NCBI GenBank assembly: GCA_041488155.1
Contig: JBGPOS010000012.1
Coordinates: 1-64,000 of the forward strand
Reading direction: 5' to 3'
DNA from: JBGPOS01 sp041488155
GTDB lineage: Bacteria > Chloroflexota > Dehalococcoidia > Tepidiformales > Tepidiformaceae
DNA: 64,000 bases
The notes below the pieces were generated by a model that saw nothing but the letters and a program-made list of their open reading frames with translations, did not search any database and was not told the origin of the DNA. Shown one piece after another: positions 1 to 8,896 of the stretch; the stretch's first letter is position 1; every line of letters starts with the position of its first letter. Position numbers and translations under genes: made by a program.

Positions 1-684
1 GCCGACATGCTGACGACGCGGGCGATCCCGGCCAGTGCCGTGCTGCCCAATCACGCGACCAAGCCCGAGGACGTGGTAGGCAAGGTGGCGACCGGGCCGA
101 TCTACACGGGCGAACAGGTACTCAACGCCAAGGTCACCAGCTTCAACGAACAGAACTCGCTGGCGTTCAGGGTGCCCGATGGTATGCGGGCGCTCTCGCT
201 GCAGGTACCGCACGAGGCGTGGATCGCCGCGGGCCTTCCGCAGCCTGGCGACCGGGTAGACGTGATCGGCATTACGACGCTCAGCAAGACCGATCCTCTG
301 ACGGGCCAGGAGAAGCCCGATGTGCTTTCGGGGGTGATCGCCCAGGACGTTGAGGTCCTGGCGGTGTCGCAGTCGATCGTGAAAGTCGTCCCGAACCTTG
401 ATCAACGGGCGACGAAAGCGAGCGGAGGCGCCCTGGATGGCGGCTCGAGCGGCGCGACGAACACAACCGGGAGCCCTCTGGGCGACGGTGCCACTTACGA
501 AAAATCAATCTCCGTCACGCTCGCTCTGACCCCTGAAGCGGCCGCGAAGGTGGCGCTCATCGACGCTCTTAAAGACGACGTTGCCCAATACCGGCTCATC
601 GTCCGCCAGAAGGGCGACGGCACGCCCATCGCCGGCCGGGTTACCTGGTCGCTCGAAGACGTGTTCGATACGAAGAAGCGCTAG
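1..684 (+). CDS. cpaB: Flp pilus assembly protein CpaB/RcpC, 5' end outside window
   Basis: CpaB (RcpC) is a periplasmic component of the Tad/Flp pilus export machine that works with the secretin. The reading frame is open to the left edge, so the true start and the membrane anchor lie outside the window. What is visible is a SAF-like stretch (about residues 5-45 from the first in-frame ATG at 7), then the RcpC core with the G-D-R-V-D-V-I motif near residue 80, typical of the family. A Gly/Ser-rich loop at about residues 138-155 precedes the last strand block. The gene lies directly upstream of tadZ, separated by 90 bases holding a strong hairpin. The identification rests on family-like sequence plus an unbroken tad gene order; the N-terminus is unknown. 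Confidence 0.85.
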   Translation, partial: ADMLTTRAIPASAVLPNHATKPEDVVGKVATGPIYTGEQVLNAKVTSFNEQNSLAFRVPDGMRALSLQVPHEAWIAAGLPQPGDRVDVIGITTLSKTDPLTGQEKPDVLSGVIAQDVEVLAVSQSIVKVVPNLDQRATKASGGALDGGSSGATNTTGSPLGDGATYEKSISVTLALTPEAAAKVALIDALKDDVAQYRLIVRQKGDGTPIAGRVTWSLEDVFDTKKR

Positions 685-732
685 CGGCAGCGGAAGCGAA
701 AGCCCGGGAGCGGCCGGGCGCCAGGACGATAC

Positions 733-756
733 CCCCGCCCTCAGACCGGGGCGGGG
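733..756 (+). promoter_or_regulatory. GC hairpin between cpaB and tadZ
   Basis: An 8-base arm CCCCGCCC (733-740) pairs with GGGCGGGG (749-756) across an 8-base loop. It sits just upstream of the tadZ ribosome-binding site (GGAGGAGGA, about 762-770). There is no T-run after it, so it is not a standard intrinsic terminator. It could be an mRNA-processing or stabilising stem inside the operon, or a partial attenuator separating cpaB from the ATPase genes. Confidence 0.4.
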
Positions 757-774
757 CAGACGGAGGAGGAAAGC

Positions 775-2001
775 ATGGCCCGGGTACCGCAGGTCATCGT
801 GATTGACCCGGACCGCGAGAGCACCAGTGAGATCCAGAAGATGCTGAGCATGCTGGGTTTCGCGATGGTCGCCAGTGCGGGGTATGGAGTGGAGGCTTTC
901 GCGCTGGCCCACCAATTGCGCCCGGACGTCGCGCTGATGCGTGTCGAAGAGCCGATGGCGCGGCCTATCCAGACGCTGACCCGATTCAAGGACGGTTATC
1001 CCGACCTCCCGGTGATTGCCTTTTCGACCGAGGCGAACGTTCGCCTTATGCGGCAGGCGATGATCGCCGGAGCTTCGGACTACCTCGAGGAACCGCTGGA
1101 AGCGGAAGAGATAGAGACCTCGGTCATCCGGGCGCTGGAGCGCATGCACCGCGAGTCGATGCGGCGCAAGGGAGAGCTCGAAGAACCTGTACCCCAGGGC
1201 ACGATCCTGACGATCTTTGGGGCGAAGGGCGGCATTGGCAAGACGACGCTGGCCGCCAACCTGGCGGTCGCCCTCGTCACCGAGGCGCACCAGTCGGTAG
1301 CCCTCGTAGACATGGACACGCGCTTCGGCGATGTGGCCATCACGATGGACATCCCGGTCGAGCGATCGATCGCGGACCTGGCCAGGAACCTGGACAACGT
1401 GGACCGCCTGACGCTGAAGGACTACCTCGTCGAGCACGAATCGGGGGTGCACATCCTTCCTGCGCCGACGCGACCGAGCGAGTGGCGCAACCTCGGCGCC
1501 CAACACATTCGCGACGTGGTCGACATCCTCGCCCAGACGCATGACTTCGTCATCCTCGATACGCCGGGGACGTTCAACGAGATCGTGGCGGCTGCGGTTG
1601 AGGTGGGGACGATGATCCTGCTCCTGACGACGTTGGACATGGCGAGCATCAAGGACACGGTGCTGGCCCTGGAGATGCTCCACGAGCGGTTCGGAAACGA
1701 CAAGGAACGCATCAAGCTCATTCTCAACCGGGCGGGGATCGACACCGGGGTCCGAGAGTCGGACGTCGAGCGCACGCTCGACTCTCCGCTCTGGTGGCGA
1801 ATTCCGCAGGACAACGACGTCGTGAAGGCAGCGCAACTGGGCCGGCCGATCGTATTGAGCCGGCCGAGCAGCAAGGTATCCATCGAGATCCGGGAAATGG
1901 CTCGCACCCTCGCCGGAGTCGGTGACCGCAGCCAGGCGCAGAGGCGGCGCGGCGGCGGCCTGGTGCGCTTCATGCGGCCGCTGCTGCGGAAGACAGCCTG
2001 A
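775..2001 (+). CDS. tadZ: Tad pilus localisation ATPase TadZ/CpaE
   Basis: TadZ is a ParA/MinD-like ATPase that places the Tad secretion machine, probably at the pole. The N-terminal domain (about 1-125) has the fold pattern of a response-regulator receiver. It lacks the phospho-acceptor: the strand ending P-D-V-A-L-M-R has no Asp at the usual place, and the conserved Lys near the end is Glu (D-Y-L-E-E-P). This is the atypical receiver known for the family. The ParA-type P-loop K-G-G-I-G-K-T-T is at 151-158, followed by a D-M-D-T-R-F-G-D segment. The start is supported by GGAGGA upstream of the ATG. It lies between cpaB and tadA in the usual tad order. The length of 408 aa fits. Confidence 0.9.
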   Translation: MARVPQVIVIDPDRESTSEIQKMLSMLGFAMVASAGYGVEAFALAHQLRPDVALMRVEEPMARPIQTLTRFKDGYPDLPVIAFSTEANVRLMRQAMIAGASDYLEEPLEAEEIETSVIRALERMHRESMRRKGELEEPVPQGTILTIFGAKGGIGKTTLAANLAVALVTEAHQSVALVDMDTRFGDVAITMDIPVERSIADLARNLDNVDRLTLKDYLVEHESGVHILPAPTRPSEWRNLGAQHIRDVVDILAQTHDFVILDTPGTFNEIVAAAVEVGTMILLLTTLDMASIKDTVLALEMLHERFGNDKERIKLILNRAGIDTGVRESDVERTLDSPLWWRIPQDNDVVKAAQLGRPIVLSRPSSKVSIEIREMARTLAGVGDRSQAQRRRGGGLVRFMRPLLRKTA

Positions 2002-2030
2002 CGACGAATTCGAGACGAAGGAAGAGAGCC

Positions 2031-3656
2031 GTGCCTGACGAGCCAAAGCCAAGCGAGAAGCCTTCCGAAGAGCCGGAGACCCCGTTTCTCTGGTCTACAT
2101 CGAGGCGCCGGCTCGTGCCCGCACCTCCTCCGGCTACGGACGAGGCTGAAGGCGCGCCCCCGGCGCCTGCCGGGCGGCTCCGCCCTTCGGGGCAGCTCCA
2201 GGCGAAACGCTGGGGTCTCCTCGACCAACTCCAGGCGCCGACCCGGCCGGACGGGGAAGAAGAACCAACTCCTGGCGGACGGCCTTCGCCTGCCAATCGG
2301 CCGGGGGTGACCGACTTCGAGACGGAGGTGCAGGTGCGCCGCCGGCGGCCCGAAGCAGGTGGACCTCATGCAGCGATGCGCGGGAACCCACTCGCCGAAG
2401 CGGCGAAGATCCGGCTCCACGAACTGCTCATCGATGAACTCGAGCACGGGGCGCTCGAGGGTCTTGCGCCAGAAGCTCAGAGAGAGGCTGTCCTTCGGGC
2501 TGCGCGGGAGTTGATCGTCCAGGAAGGGATGCAACTCGGCGGCGTGAGCCGGGACGAGCTGAGTGAGGCGGTAGCAGACGAGGTACTCGGCCTGGGGCCG
2601 CTCGAGCCACTCCTGCGCGACCCGGCAGTCACGGAAGTGATGGTCAACGACATCGATCGCATCTTCTACGAGCAGGACGGGCGGATCTTCCGCAGCCCGG
2701 CTCGGTTCCGCGACAAGCAGCACGTCATGCGAATCGTGGAGCGCATCGTGGCGCCACTGGGGAGGCGCATTGACGAGGCGAGCCCCATGGTGGACGCCCG
2801 CCTTCCGGACGGTTCGCGCGTGAACATCACGATTCCGCCGGTCTCACCGAAGGCGGCGTCGATCACAATCCGGAAGTTCCGCGCCGACAAGATGAAGATG
2901 GCGGATCTGATCGCTGTCGGCGCGCTGAGCGAGGCAACGGCGGAATTCTTGAGCATGTGCGTCAAGGCGAAGCTCAACATCATCATCAGCGGCGGTACCG
3001 GCACCGGTAAGACGACGATGCTGAACGCTCTTTCGGCGTACATCCCGAACACAGAGCGGATTGTGACGATCGAGGATCCTGCGGAGCTCAAGCTCCAGCA
3101 GGACCACGTGATATCGCTCGAAGCGCGGCCGGCGAGCATCGAAGGCAAGAACCAGGTCCACCAGAGAGACCTTGTCCGCAACAGTCTGCGCATGCGGCCT
3201 GACCGGATCATCGTCGGCGAGGTCCGCGGGTCTGAGTGCTTCGACATGCTCCAGGCGATGAACACCGGTCATGAAGGCTCGATTTCGACGGTCCACGCCA
3301 ACTCGCCTCGCGACGCGCTGGCCCGTATCGAAAACATGGTCCTGATGGCGGGGATGGAACTGCCGATGCGGGCCATTCGCGAACAGGTGGCGTCGGCAAT
3401 CGACGTCTTCATCCAGGTCCAGCGCCTCCAGGACGGCTCGCGCAAGGTCACGCATGTGACGGAAGTGAGCGGCATGGAGGGAGAGACGATCACGCTCCAG
3501 GACATCTTCCTGTTCCAACTCGAAGGAGTGGACGAGGATGGCCATGTGGGCGGGTCGATGCAGCCAACAGGCATACGCCCGGGGTTCGTGCACCGATTCG
3601 CAATGGCGGGCATCGAACTGCCTGCCCATCTCTTCGCTTCCGGAAAGGAGTGGTAG
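2031..3656 (+). CDS. tadA: Tad secretion ATPase TadA/CpaF
   Basis: This is the hexameric type II/IV secretion-family ATPase (GspE/VirB11 superfamily) that powers pilin export in Tad systems. The first 110 or so residues are Pro/Glu-rich and probably disordered. The CpaF core follows, with Walker A G-G-T-G-T-G-K-T at about 321-328, an Asp-box region (E-D-P-A-E-L) and a Walker B/His-box segment (I-I-V-G-E-V-R-G, then S-T-V-H-A-N). The start is GTG 29 bases after tadZ, with GGAAGAG upstream. At 541 aa it is slightly longer than many CpaF proteins because of the N-terminal tail. It is followed 3 bases later by tadB. Confidence 0.93.
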   Translation: MPDEPKPSEKPSEEPETPFLWSTSRRRLVPAPPPATDEAEGAPPAPAGRLRPSGQLQAKRWGLLDQLQAPTRPDGEEEPTPGGRPSPANRPGVTDFETEVQVRRRRPEAGGPHAAMRGNPLAEAAKIRLHELLIDELEHGALEGLAPEAQREAVLRAARELIVQEGMQLGGVSRDELSEAVADEVLGLGPLEPLLRDPAVTEVMVNDIDRIFYEQDGRIFRSPARFRDKQHVMRIVERIVAPLGRRIDEASPMVDARLPDGSRVNITIPPVSPKAASITIRKFRADKMKMADLIAVGALSEATAEFLSMCVKAKLNIIISGGTGTGKTTMLNALSAYIPNTERIVTIEDPAELKLQQDHVISLEARPASIEGKNQVHQRDLVRNSLRMRPDRIIVGEVRGSECFDMLQAMNTGHEGSISTVHANSPRDALARIENMVLMAGMELPMRAIREQVASAIDVFIQVQRLQDGSRKVTHVTEVSGMEGETITLQDIFLFQLEGVDEDGHVGGSMQPTGIRPGFVHRFAMAGIELPAHLFASGKEW

Positions 3657-3659
3657 GCC

Positions 3660-4607
3660 ATGCTAATCATGGCGGCGCTCTTCGCCGGCGCCTTCGCCTT
3701 CTCACTCACGGTCTGGATGCTCGGGCAAACCGAAGTGGCGGGGACGTCTCTTGCCCGCCTTTCGCGCTGGAACCAGGCTGATAGGGGCCGGCCCAGCGCG
3801 GTACTGAGTCTGCGCAGACACGTCGCGGTCCAGTTCGGTGGGATCAACCTGGTGCCCGCCAAACTGGCGGCCAACTGGACCATCGATCTCGAGCGGGCTG
3901 GAGTCACGCTGAACGTGAAGGAGTACTTCGCGCTGCGCCTCGCGGTGGGGGCCGTATTCGCAGTGCTGACGCTGCTGCTTGTGCCGTTTCCGCCGGCGGC
4001 GTTGGCTACCGCGCCAGTCGGGTTCGTCCTGGTCAGCTTCTGGCTCAAGCGCCGGATATCGACCAGGACGCGGAAGCTGGAGGCTCAGCTGGTCGAGCTG
4101 CTACAGATGCTGGCCAGCGGTCTGAGGGCGGGCTTCGGGCTGCTCCAGGCGTTGGAGTCGGCGGCGAGCCAGATGCCGGTGCCGCTCTCGCTCGAGGTGC
4201 GCCGAATGCTGCGCGACACATCAATGGGAGCGAGCGTCGAGCAGGCACTGAGCGCGCTCAACGAACGGGTGGGCAGCAAGGACTTCGACATCGTCATCAC
4301 GGCGATCCTGATTCAGCGAACCGTCGGCGGTAACCTGGCGGAAATCCTGGACAACGTCGCCCACACTATGCGGGAACGGGAACGCATCCGGGGCGAGATT
4401 CGCACGCTTACGTCGCAGCAACGGTTGACCGGCTACGTGGTTGGCGGAATCCCGGTCGGCCTGGGCGTGGCTTTCGCCTTAATCAGTCCCGAGTTCATTG
4501 GGCTGCTCTTTTCGGACAGTCTCGGGCACATCCTCCTGGGCGTGGCGGCCGGGCTAGAAGTGATGGGCTTCATCGTGATCAAGAAGATCGTGGACATCGA
4601 GGTTTGA
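3660..4607 (+). CDS. tadB: Tad inner-membrane platform protein TadB
   Basis: TadB is one of two type II secretion F-domain membrane proteins that form the inner-membrane platform under the TadA ATPase. The sequence has an N-terminal hydrophobic segment (about 1-20), a hydrophobic pair near 95-125 and a C-terminal hydrophobic region (about 255-310). The T2SSF core lies between, including the characteristic stretch around Q-L-V-E-L-L-Q-M-L-A-S-G-L-R-A-G. The ATG start is 3 bases after the tadA stop, and the tadA 3' end supplies GGAAAGGAG as ribosome-binding site. At 315 aa it has the family's usual length. TadB and TadC being separate and adjacent is standard. Confidence 0.9.
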   Translation: MLIMAALFAGAFAFSLTVWMLGQTEVAGTSLARLSRWNQADRGRPSAVLSLRRHVAVQFGGINLVPAKLAANWTIDLERAGVTLNVKEYFALRLAVGAVFAVLTLLLVPFPPAALATAPVGFVLVSFWLKRRISTRTRKLEAQLVELLQMLASGLRAGFGLLQALESAASQMPVPLSLEVRRMLRDTSMGASVEQALSALNERVGSKDFDIVITAILIQRTVGGNLAEILDNVAHTMRERERIRGEIRTLTSQQRLTGYVVGGIPVGLGVAFALISPEFIGLLFSDSLGHILLGVAAGLEVMGFIVIKKIVDIEV

Positions 4608-4613
4608 CGACCA

Positions 4614-5522
4614 ATGCCTGAACTCATCGCCCTCGCTACCTTCTTTGCCGTCTCGCTGGGGTTCTACGGGATGCTGGCGCGGTCGACGACGGCGAGCACC
4701 ATGGAGGCGCGGCTCTTCGGCATTCGCCAGACGCGCCCTCAGGCATCCGATCCGCTCCCTGACCCGGATGCGGCCTTCACGACGCGCGTAGTGAAGCCGT
4801 TTGCGCGGGGGCTGGCGCGACGGGCGGCGGCCATCCTGCCATCGACGATGGCGACGCGAATTGACGCCTCGATCACGCAGGCCGGACTGCGCATGACGGC
4901 GGGTCAGTTCCTGGTAGTCACTGCGGCGACCGGTGGTGTACTACCGATCGTGATCATTGCGATCCTGGCATCGGGCGGGGCCCCGGCGAAGCAGCTCCTC
5001 CTCATGGGCGGCATCTGCGCGGGCCTTGGCCTCTACGGTCCGCGGATCTGGCTCCTGGGCCGCGTCAAGCGCCGCCAGAAGGAGATCTGGCGTTCGCTCC
5101 CCGACGCCTTCGACCTGATCACGGCCTCGGTCGAAGCGGGCCTCGGCATCGACGCGGCGTTCACGCGCGTGATCGAGAAAGTCACCGGGCCGTTCGCGGA
5201 AGAACTGACGCGGACGATGCGAGAGATCACGATGGGTCGGTCGCGGCGCGAGGCGTTTGTCGACATGGCGGCACGCACGGGCGTCGACGAACTGCGCTCG
5301 TTGGTCAACGCTATCGTGCAGGCGGAAACGATGGGCATCTCGGTGGGATCGGTGATCCGGGTTCAGACCGGGGTGATCCGGACCAAGCGCCGGCAGAAGG
5401 CCGAGGAACTCGCCTTCAAGGCGCCCATCAAGATGGTGTTCCCTCTCGTGTTTTTCATTTTCCCGGCTATCATGGCGATCATCGGTGGCCCGGCGATCAT
5501 TCAGCTCAAGAACGGATTCTAG
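4614..5522 (+). CDS. tadC: Tad inner-membrane platform protein TadC
   Basis: TadC is the second T2SSF-domain protein of the Tad platform, thought to pair with TadB. At 302 aa it has a hydrophobic N-terminus, a hydrophobic pair around 100-145, and the T2SSF core containing S-L-P-D-A-F-D-L-I-T-A-S-V-E-A-G-L-G at about 162-179. It ends with a hydrophobic segment preceded by a basic K-A-P-I-K-M-V-F-P stretch, the usual end of TadC. It starts 6 bases after the tadB stop and is followed 3 bases later by a DUF192 gene. No pilin or TadE/F-like gene is visible in the window; these probably lie upstream or elsewhere. Confidence 0.9.
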   Translation: MPELIALATFFAVSLGFYGMLARSTTASTMEARLFGIRQTRPQASDPLPDPDAAFTTRVVKPFARGLARRAAAILPSTMATRIDASITQAGLRMTAGQFLVVTAATGGVLPIVIIAILASGGAPAKQLLLMGGICAGLGLYGPRIWLLGRVKRRQKEIWRSLPDAFDLITASVEAGLGIDAAFTRVIEKVTGPFAEELTRTMREITMGRSRREAFVDMAARTGVDELRSLVNAIVQAETMGISVGSVIRVQTGVIRTKRRQKAEELAFKAPIKMVFPLVFFIFPAIMAIIGGPAIIQLKNGF

Positions 5523-5525
5523 CCG

Positions 5526-5870
5526 GTGGTTAGCGTTACGAACGCCGCGACGGGGCGGCCGCTTATTGAGTCAGGGCGGGAAGCCGCGAGCGCGTGGGCG
5601 CGGTTCCGGGGCCTTATGCTCCGACGGGGACTCGAGTCGGGCGAAGGGCTTGTCATCCCGGGGTGCGGGTCGATCCACATGATGTTCATGCGCTTTCCGA
5701 TCGACGCTGTGTTCTACGATGCCGACAGGACTGTGACTCGAGTCGCGCATCACGTTCACCCCTGGTGGGGCCTGGCCTTCGGCGGGCGCCGAGCACGAGG
5801 CGTGGTCGAGCTGGCGGCCGGGGCGGCATCAGGCGTAGAGCCAGGGCAGCGGCTCGACTTCGAGATTTAG
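5526..5870 (+). CDS. DUF192 family protein
   Basis: A 114-residue protein of the DUF192 family, small beta-rich proteins of unknown function that often sit near pilus or secretion genes. Family-typical features are the R-G-L-M-L-R-R motif near residue 29, then I-H-M-M-F-M-R-F-P-I-D-A-V-F-Y-D in the middle, and the closing E-L-A-A-G segment. I see no signal peptide with the chosen GTG start, which lies 3 bases after the tadC stop with no clear Shine-Dalgarno, so translation is probably coupled to tadC. Its stop overlaps the stop of the convergent prepilin peptidase gene. A role in pilus assembly is only suggested by position. Confidence 0.8.
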   Translation: MVSVTNAATGRPLIESGREAASAWARFRGLMLRRGLESGEGLVIPGCGSIHMMFMRFPIDAVFYDADRTVTRVAHHVHPWWGLAFGGRRARGVVELAAGAASGVEPGQRLDFEI

Positions 5871-6538
5871 AGAAACCGCTCAGGCCAAATGAGGGCAATG
5901 ATGCCGGCGAGGGCCAGGTAGGGCCCGTAGCTGAACACGCTACGACCGCGGCCTAACAGGGTCAGCAGCAACCCCGGCATACCGGCAAGCACCGCGCCTG
6001 CGAGCAGGGCGGGCATGATCGCGGGCCAGCCCAGCAGGAGGCCCAGAAGCACGACGAGCTTCACATCGCCGAACCCAAGGAGGCTGGCGCGGCTGTGCAG
6101 GAGAAAGCCGAGGGCAAGCCCGAGGGCGTAAAACGTGAGGGCGATCGCGGCGGCAACGCCGGTCCCGGCAGCTACATCGGAGGCCGAGCGATCGGGCCAG
6201 GCCCAGCAAGAGGCGGCCGCGGCGATAAGAGCCGGGTACATCAGCCTGTTCGGGAGGAGGCGGCGTTCGAAGTCGGTGCTGGCTAAGACAGTGAGGACAG
6301 TACTGAAGAGGACGGTGAGGAGGGCCGGAGCCAAATCGTAGTGGCCCGGGCGCAAGGCGAAGCCGGCCACCGTGGCGATGGCGGCGGCAGTAGCGATCCT
6401 CATTGCGAGGAGCCGGCGGCCGCGTGCTGGTTCGGCCCGGTATTCGGGCTGGCGGTAGAGCAAGTGCTGGAACCCGGGTATCAGCCAGCCGACTAGCAGG
6501 CCGGCGGCCGACCCGAGAGCGAGGAGAGCGAGGTCCAC
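5867..6538 (-). CDS. A24 prepilin peptidase (TadV/CpaA-like)
   Basis: A membrane aspartyl protease that cleaves prepilins or Flp pilin leader peptides. Both catalytic Asp motifs are present: T-D-F-E-R-R-L-L-P-N (Asp at about 89) and G-F-G-D-V-K (Asp at about 158). The remainder is made of hydrophobic helices. At about 223 aa it lacks the cysteine-rich methylase half of PilD-type enzymes, as expected for TadV/CpaA-type peptidases. The start is uncertain: GTG at 6538 is taken, a TTG about 30 bases upstream is possible, and neither has a clear Shine-Dalgarno. It converges on the tad operon with overlapping stop codons and probably serves it. Confidence 0.85.
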   Translation of the reverse strand: MDLALLALGSAAGLLVGWLIPGFQHLLYRQPEYRAEPARGRRLLAMRIATAAAIATVAGFALRPGHYDLAPALLTVLFSTVLTVLASTDFERRLLPNRLMYPALIAAAASCWAWPDRSASDVAAGTGVAAAIALTFYALGLALGFLLHSRASLLGFGDVKLVVLLGLLLGWPAIMPALLAGAVLAGMPGLLLTLLGRGRSVFSYGPYLALAGIIALIWPERFL

Positions 6539-6641
6539 TGCTGGAACTATCGGCGGGCCCTCTACTGCCAGCAAGCGTGCGCCTGTTCGCCGCCGGGACT
6601 GGCGGATAAACTCCGGGACACATCCGCGGAGGAGGGCCGGG

Positions 6642-7940
6642 TTGGCCGCTGGAATCGACTGGGAGCGCGCCACCGAAGAAGCCACGTCGCTTCTTCGGGA
6701 GTACCTCCGCATCGACACCTCCAACCCGCCGGGGAACGAGGGCCGGGCTGTCGAGTTCCTCAGCGAGATCCTGGCTGGGGAGGGGATCGGCGTAGAGACT
6801 GCCGAATCGGCTCCGGGCCGCTCGAACCTCATCGCCCGGCTGGGACCGGCTGACCGCAGCGTCTGCCTTTTGAACCACACCGACGTTGTCCCCGTCGAAC
6901 GCCAGTTCTGGGACGTGGAGCCGTTCGCCGGAGAGCTGCGAGATGGCTTTGTCTGGGGCCGGGGAGCGCTGGACATGAAGGGAATGGGCATCATCGAACT
7001 GATGACCTTTCTGCTGCTCAAGCGGCAGGGGGTACGGCTGCGAAGGGGGGTGACGTTCCTGGCGGCCGCCGACGAGGAGGCGGGGAGCACCTACGGGGTC
7101 AGCTGGCTCGCGGAGAATCGGCCGGAGTGGATGGAGTCCGAGCTAGTTATCAACGAAGGCGCTTACGGACTGGCGGGGGTGGGGAGCAAGGACAAGATGG
7201 TCTTCCAGGTGGCGCCGAGCGAAAAGGTGCCCTTCTGGCTGCGGCTGACGGTGCGGGGGCGTCCCGGACACGGGTCGGTCCCGCACGGGGACAACTGCGC
7301 ACAACACCTCGTCGAGGCGCTCCATCGCGTCGAGGGATGGCAGCGGGAGCTCCGGCTAACGCCTCTGATGCGCGCTCACGTCCGGGCCATGGTGGCAGCC
7401 GGCGCGATGCGAGCGGGTAAGGACGAGGATGTGTTGCGCAGGGCGGAGCGGAACCCCGCGTTGCGAGCCAGGCTGACAAACACGGTGGTGTTGACGACGA
7501 TGAACGCGGGGATCAAGGTGAACGTGATCCCGGCGGAGGCTTCGGCCACGCTTGATTGCCGACTGCTCCCCGACGTGGACCCCGACGCCTTCCGTTCGGA
7601 GTTGAAGGGTGTTATCGCCGACGAGCGGGTGGGAATCGAGGTGCTCAATCGCTTCGAGGGGAGCGAATCGAGCATGGACACCGAGTTCGTTCGGGTCGCA
7701 CGGGAGGTGGTGAGTGAGATGGTGGAGGGCTCGAGCCTCGTGCCGGAGTTGACTACGGGGTTCACAGACTCGCGCATCTACCGGGTACGCGGGGTGCAGG
7801 CCTACGGGTTCGTGCCCTGCCTCGTGGACCCCGAGCATCTTGGCGGCGTGCATGGCCATAATGAGCGGTTGAGCGTGGACAACCTGCGCTTGGGTATGCA
7901 GGTGCTCTATGAAGTGGTGAGGAGGCTTTGCGCGGCATGA
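6642..7940 (+). CDS. M20 family metallopeptidase/deacylase
   Basis: A zinc-dependent hydrolase of the M20 family (ArgE/DapE/acylase/carboxypeptidase group), 432 aa and presumably cytoplasmic. Seen in the sequence: H-T-D-V-V-P at 79-84 (zinc His and catalytic Asp), the bridging Asp in L-D-M-K at about 111, and D-E-E at 144-146 (catalytic base and zinc Glu). The dimerisation domain region begins with R-G-R-P-G-H-G-S. The start is TTG, chosen because GGAGGAGGG sits at the right distance upstream. The stop overlaps the next gene in an ATGA, so the two are translationally coupled. The substrate cannot be told. Confidence 0.88.
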   Translation: MAAGIDWERATEEATSLLREYLRIDTSNPPGNEGRAVEFLSEILAGEGIGVETAESAPGRSNLIARLGPADRSVCLLNHTDVVPVERQFWDVEPFAGELRDGFVWGRGALDMKGMGIIELMTFLLLKRQGVRLRRGVTFLAAADEEAGSTYGVSWLAENRPEWMESELVINEGAYGLAGVGSKDKMVFQVAPSEKVPFWLRLTVRGRPGHGSVPHGDNCAQHLVEALHRVEGWQRELRLTPLMRAHVRAMVAAGAMRAGKDEDVLRRAERNPALRARLTNTVVLTTMNAGIKVNVIPAEASATLDCRLLPDVDPDAFRSELKGVIADERVGIEVLNRFEGSESSMDTEFVRVAREVVSEMVEGSSLVPELTTGFTDSRIYRVRGVQAYGFVPCLVDPEHLGGVHGHNERLSVDNLRLGMQVLYEVVRRLCAA

Positions 7941-8896
7941 ACAGCTACATTGCCTGGCTGGACTCTCCGGATGGGGCGACGACGGATCGCGTCGGCGGGA
8001 AGGGGGCGAGCCTTGCCAGGCTGGGCGCGGCAGGGTTCCCGGTGCCCCCGGGGTTCGCCGTTACCGTGGACGCTTACCGGCTGTTCCACGAGGTGCACGG
8101 GCTCGATGCTGCGATGGAAAGTCTGTCGGCGGTCACCGGCAGGCCCACGCCAGCGCAGGTGCGAGAAGCTTGCGGGCCACTGCTCGAACGGCTTGCCGAG
8201 GCCGAGCTGCCGTCCGCTGTTTGCGAGTCGGTGCGCACCGCTTTCCATCAGCTCGAGTCGCGAACGGGCGACGGGGCAACGTTCGCGGTGCGCTCCAGCG
8301 GCGTGAGCGAGGACGGGGCGGGGGCGAGCTTCGCGGGTCTCTACGAGAGTTATCTGAACCTGAGCGGACCTGAATCGGTGCTGGACGCGCTCCTGCGGTG
8401 CTACCAGTGTCTCTGGCACCCGCGGGCGGCCCACTACCGCACGATCAAGGGCATCGACCATCGGAGCGAGGCGATGTGCGTGGTCGTGATGGAGACGGTC
8501 TCCAGCCACGTGAGCGGGGTGGCCTTTTCTCTCAATCCGGTGACCGGTGCGACCGAGGAAGTGGTGATTAACGCTTCCTGGGGCCTTGGCGAGGCCATCG
8601 TTTCGGGACTGGTCACGCCTGACAATTACATAGCGATGAAGGACGGCACCGTCACCCGCACCGAGGTGTTCGAGAAACACGCGCGGATCGTGGCGGTGCC
8701 GGGAGGGACTGAACAACAAGAGGTGCCGGCCGGGCTCGCGAACGCTCAGGCATTGAGCGAGGAGCAGATCGGGAAGGTGGCAACGACGGCCGCCGCGGTG
8801 GAGAAGCAATACGGCTGCCCGATAGACATCGAGTTCGCGTTCGACGAGAACGGCCGGTTCTACCTTCTCCAGGCGAGGCCGATCACGACGCACTAG
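7937..8896 (+). CDS. Stand-alone PEP synthase/PPDK N-terminal ATP-grasp protein
   Basis: The 319 residues match only the nucleotide-binding (ATP-grasp) half of phosphoenolpyruvate synthase and pyruvate phosphate dikinase. Landmarks are G-G-K-G-A-S-L-A near the N-terminus, V-R-S-S-G-V-S-E-D-G around residue 118, and a terminal L-Q-A-R-P-I, where this domain ends in the full-length enzymes. The phosphohistidine swivel domain and the PEP-binding barrel are absent, with no remnant downstream, since a convergent gene overlaps the 3' end by 14 bases. It may phosphorylate or adenylate something other than pyruvate, or need separately encoded partners. The ATG overlaps the stop of the M20 peptidase gene, suggesting a shared substrate or pathway. 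Confidence 0.82.
   Translation: MNSYIAWLDSPDGATTDRVGGKGASLARLGAAGFPVPPGFAVTVDAYRLFHEVHGLDAAMESLSAVTGRPTPAQVREACGPLLERLAEAELPSAVCESVRTAFHQLESRTGDGATFAVRSSGVSEDGAGASFAGLYESYLNLSGPESVLDALLRCYQCLWHPRAAHYRTIKGIDHRSEAMCVVVMETVSSHVSGVAFSLNPVTGATEEVVINASWGLGEAIVSGLVTPDNYIAMKDGTVTRTEVFEKHARIVAVPGGTEQQEVPAGLANAQALSEEQIGKVATTAAAVEKQYGCPIDIEFAFDENGRFYLLQARPITTH

Noticed and set aside
505..2052. Long open frame on the minus strand antisense to tadZ (515 codons).
   Set aside because: It is the GC-rich shadow of tadZ: Arg/His-rich, no family resemblance, no ribosome-binding site.
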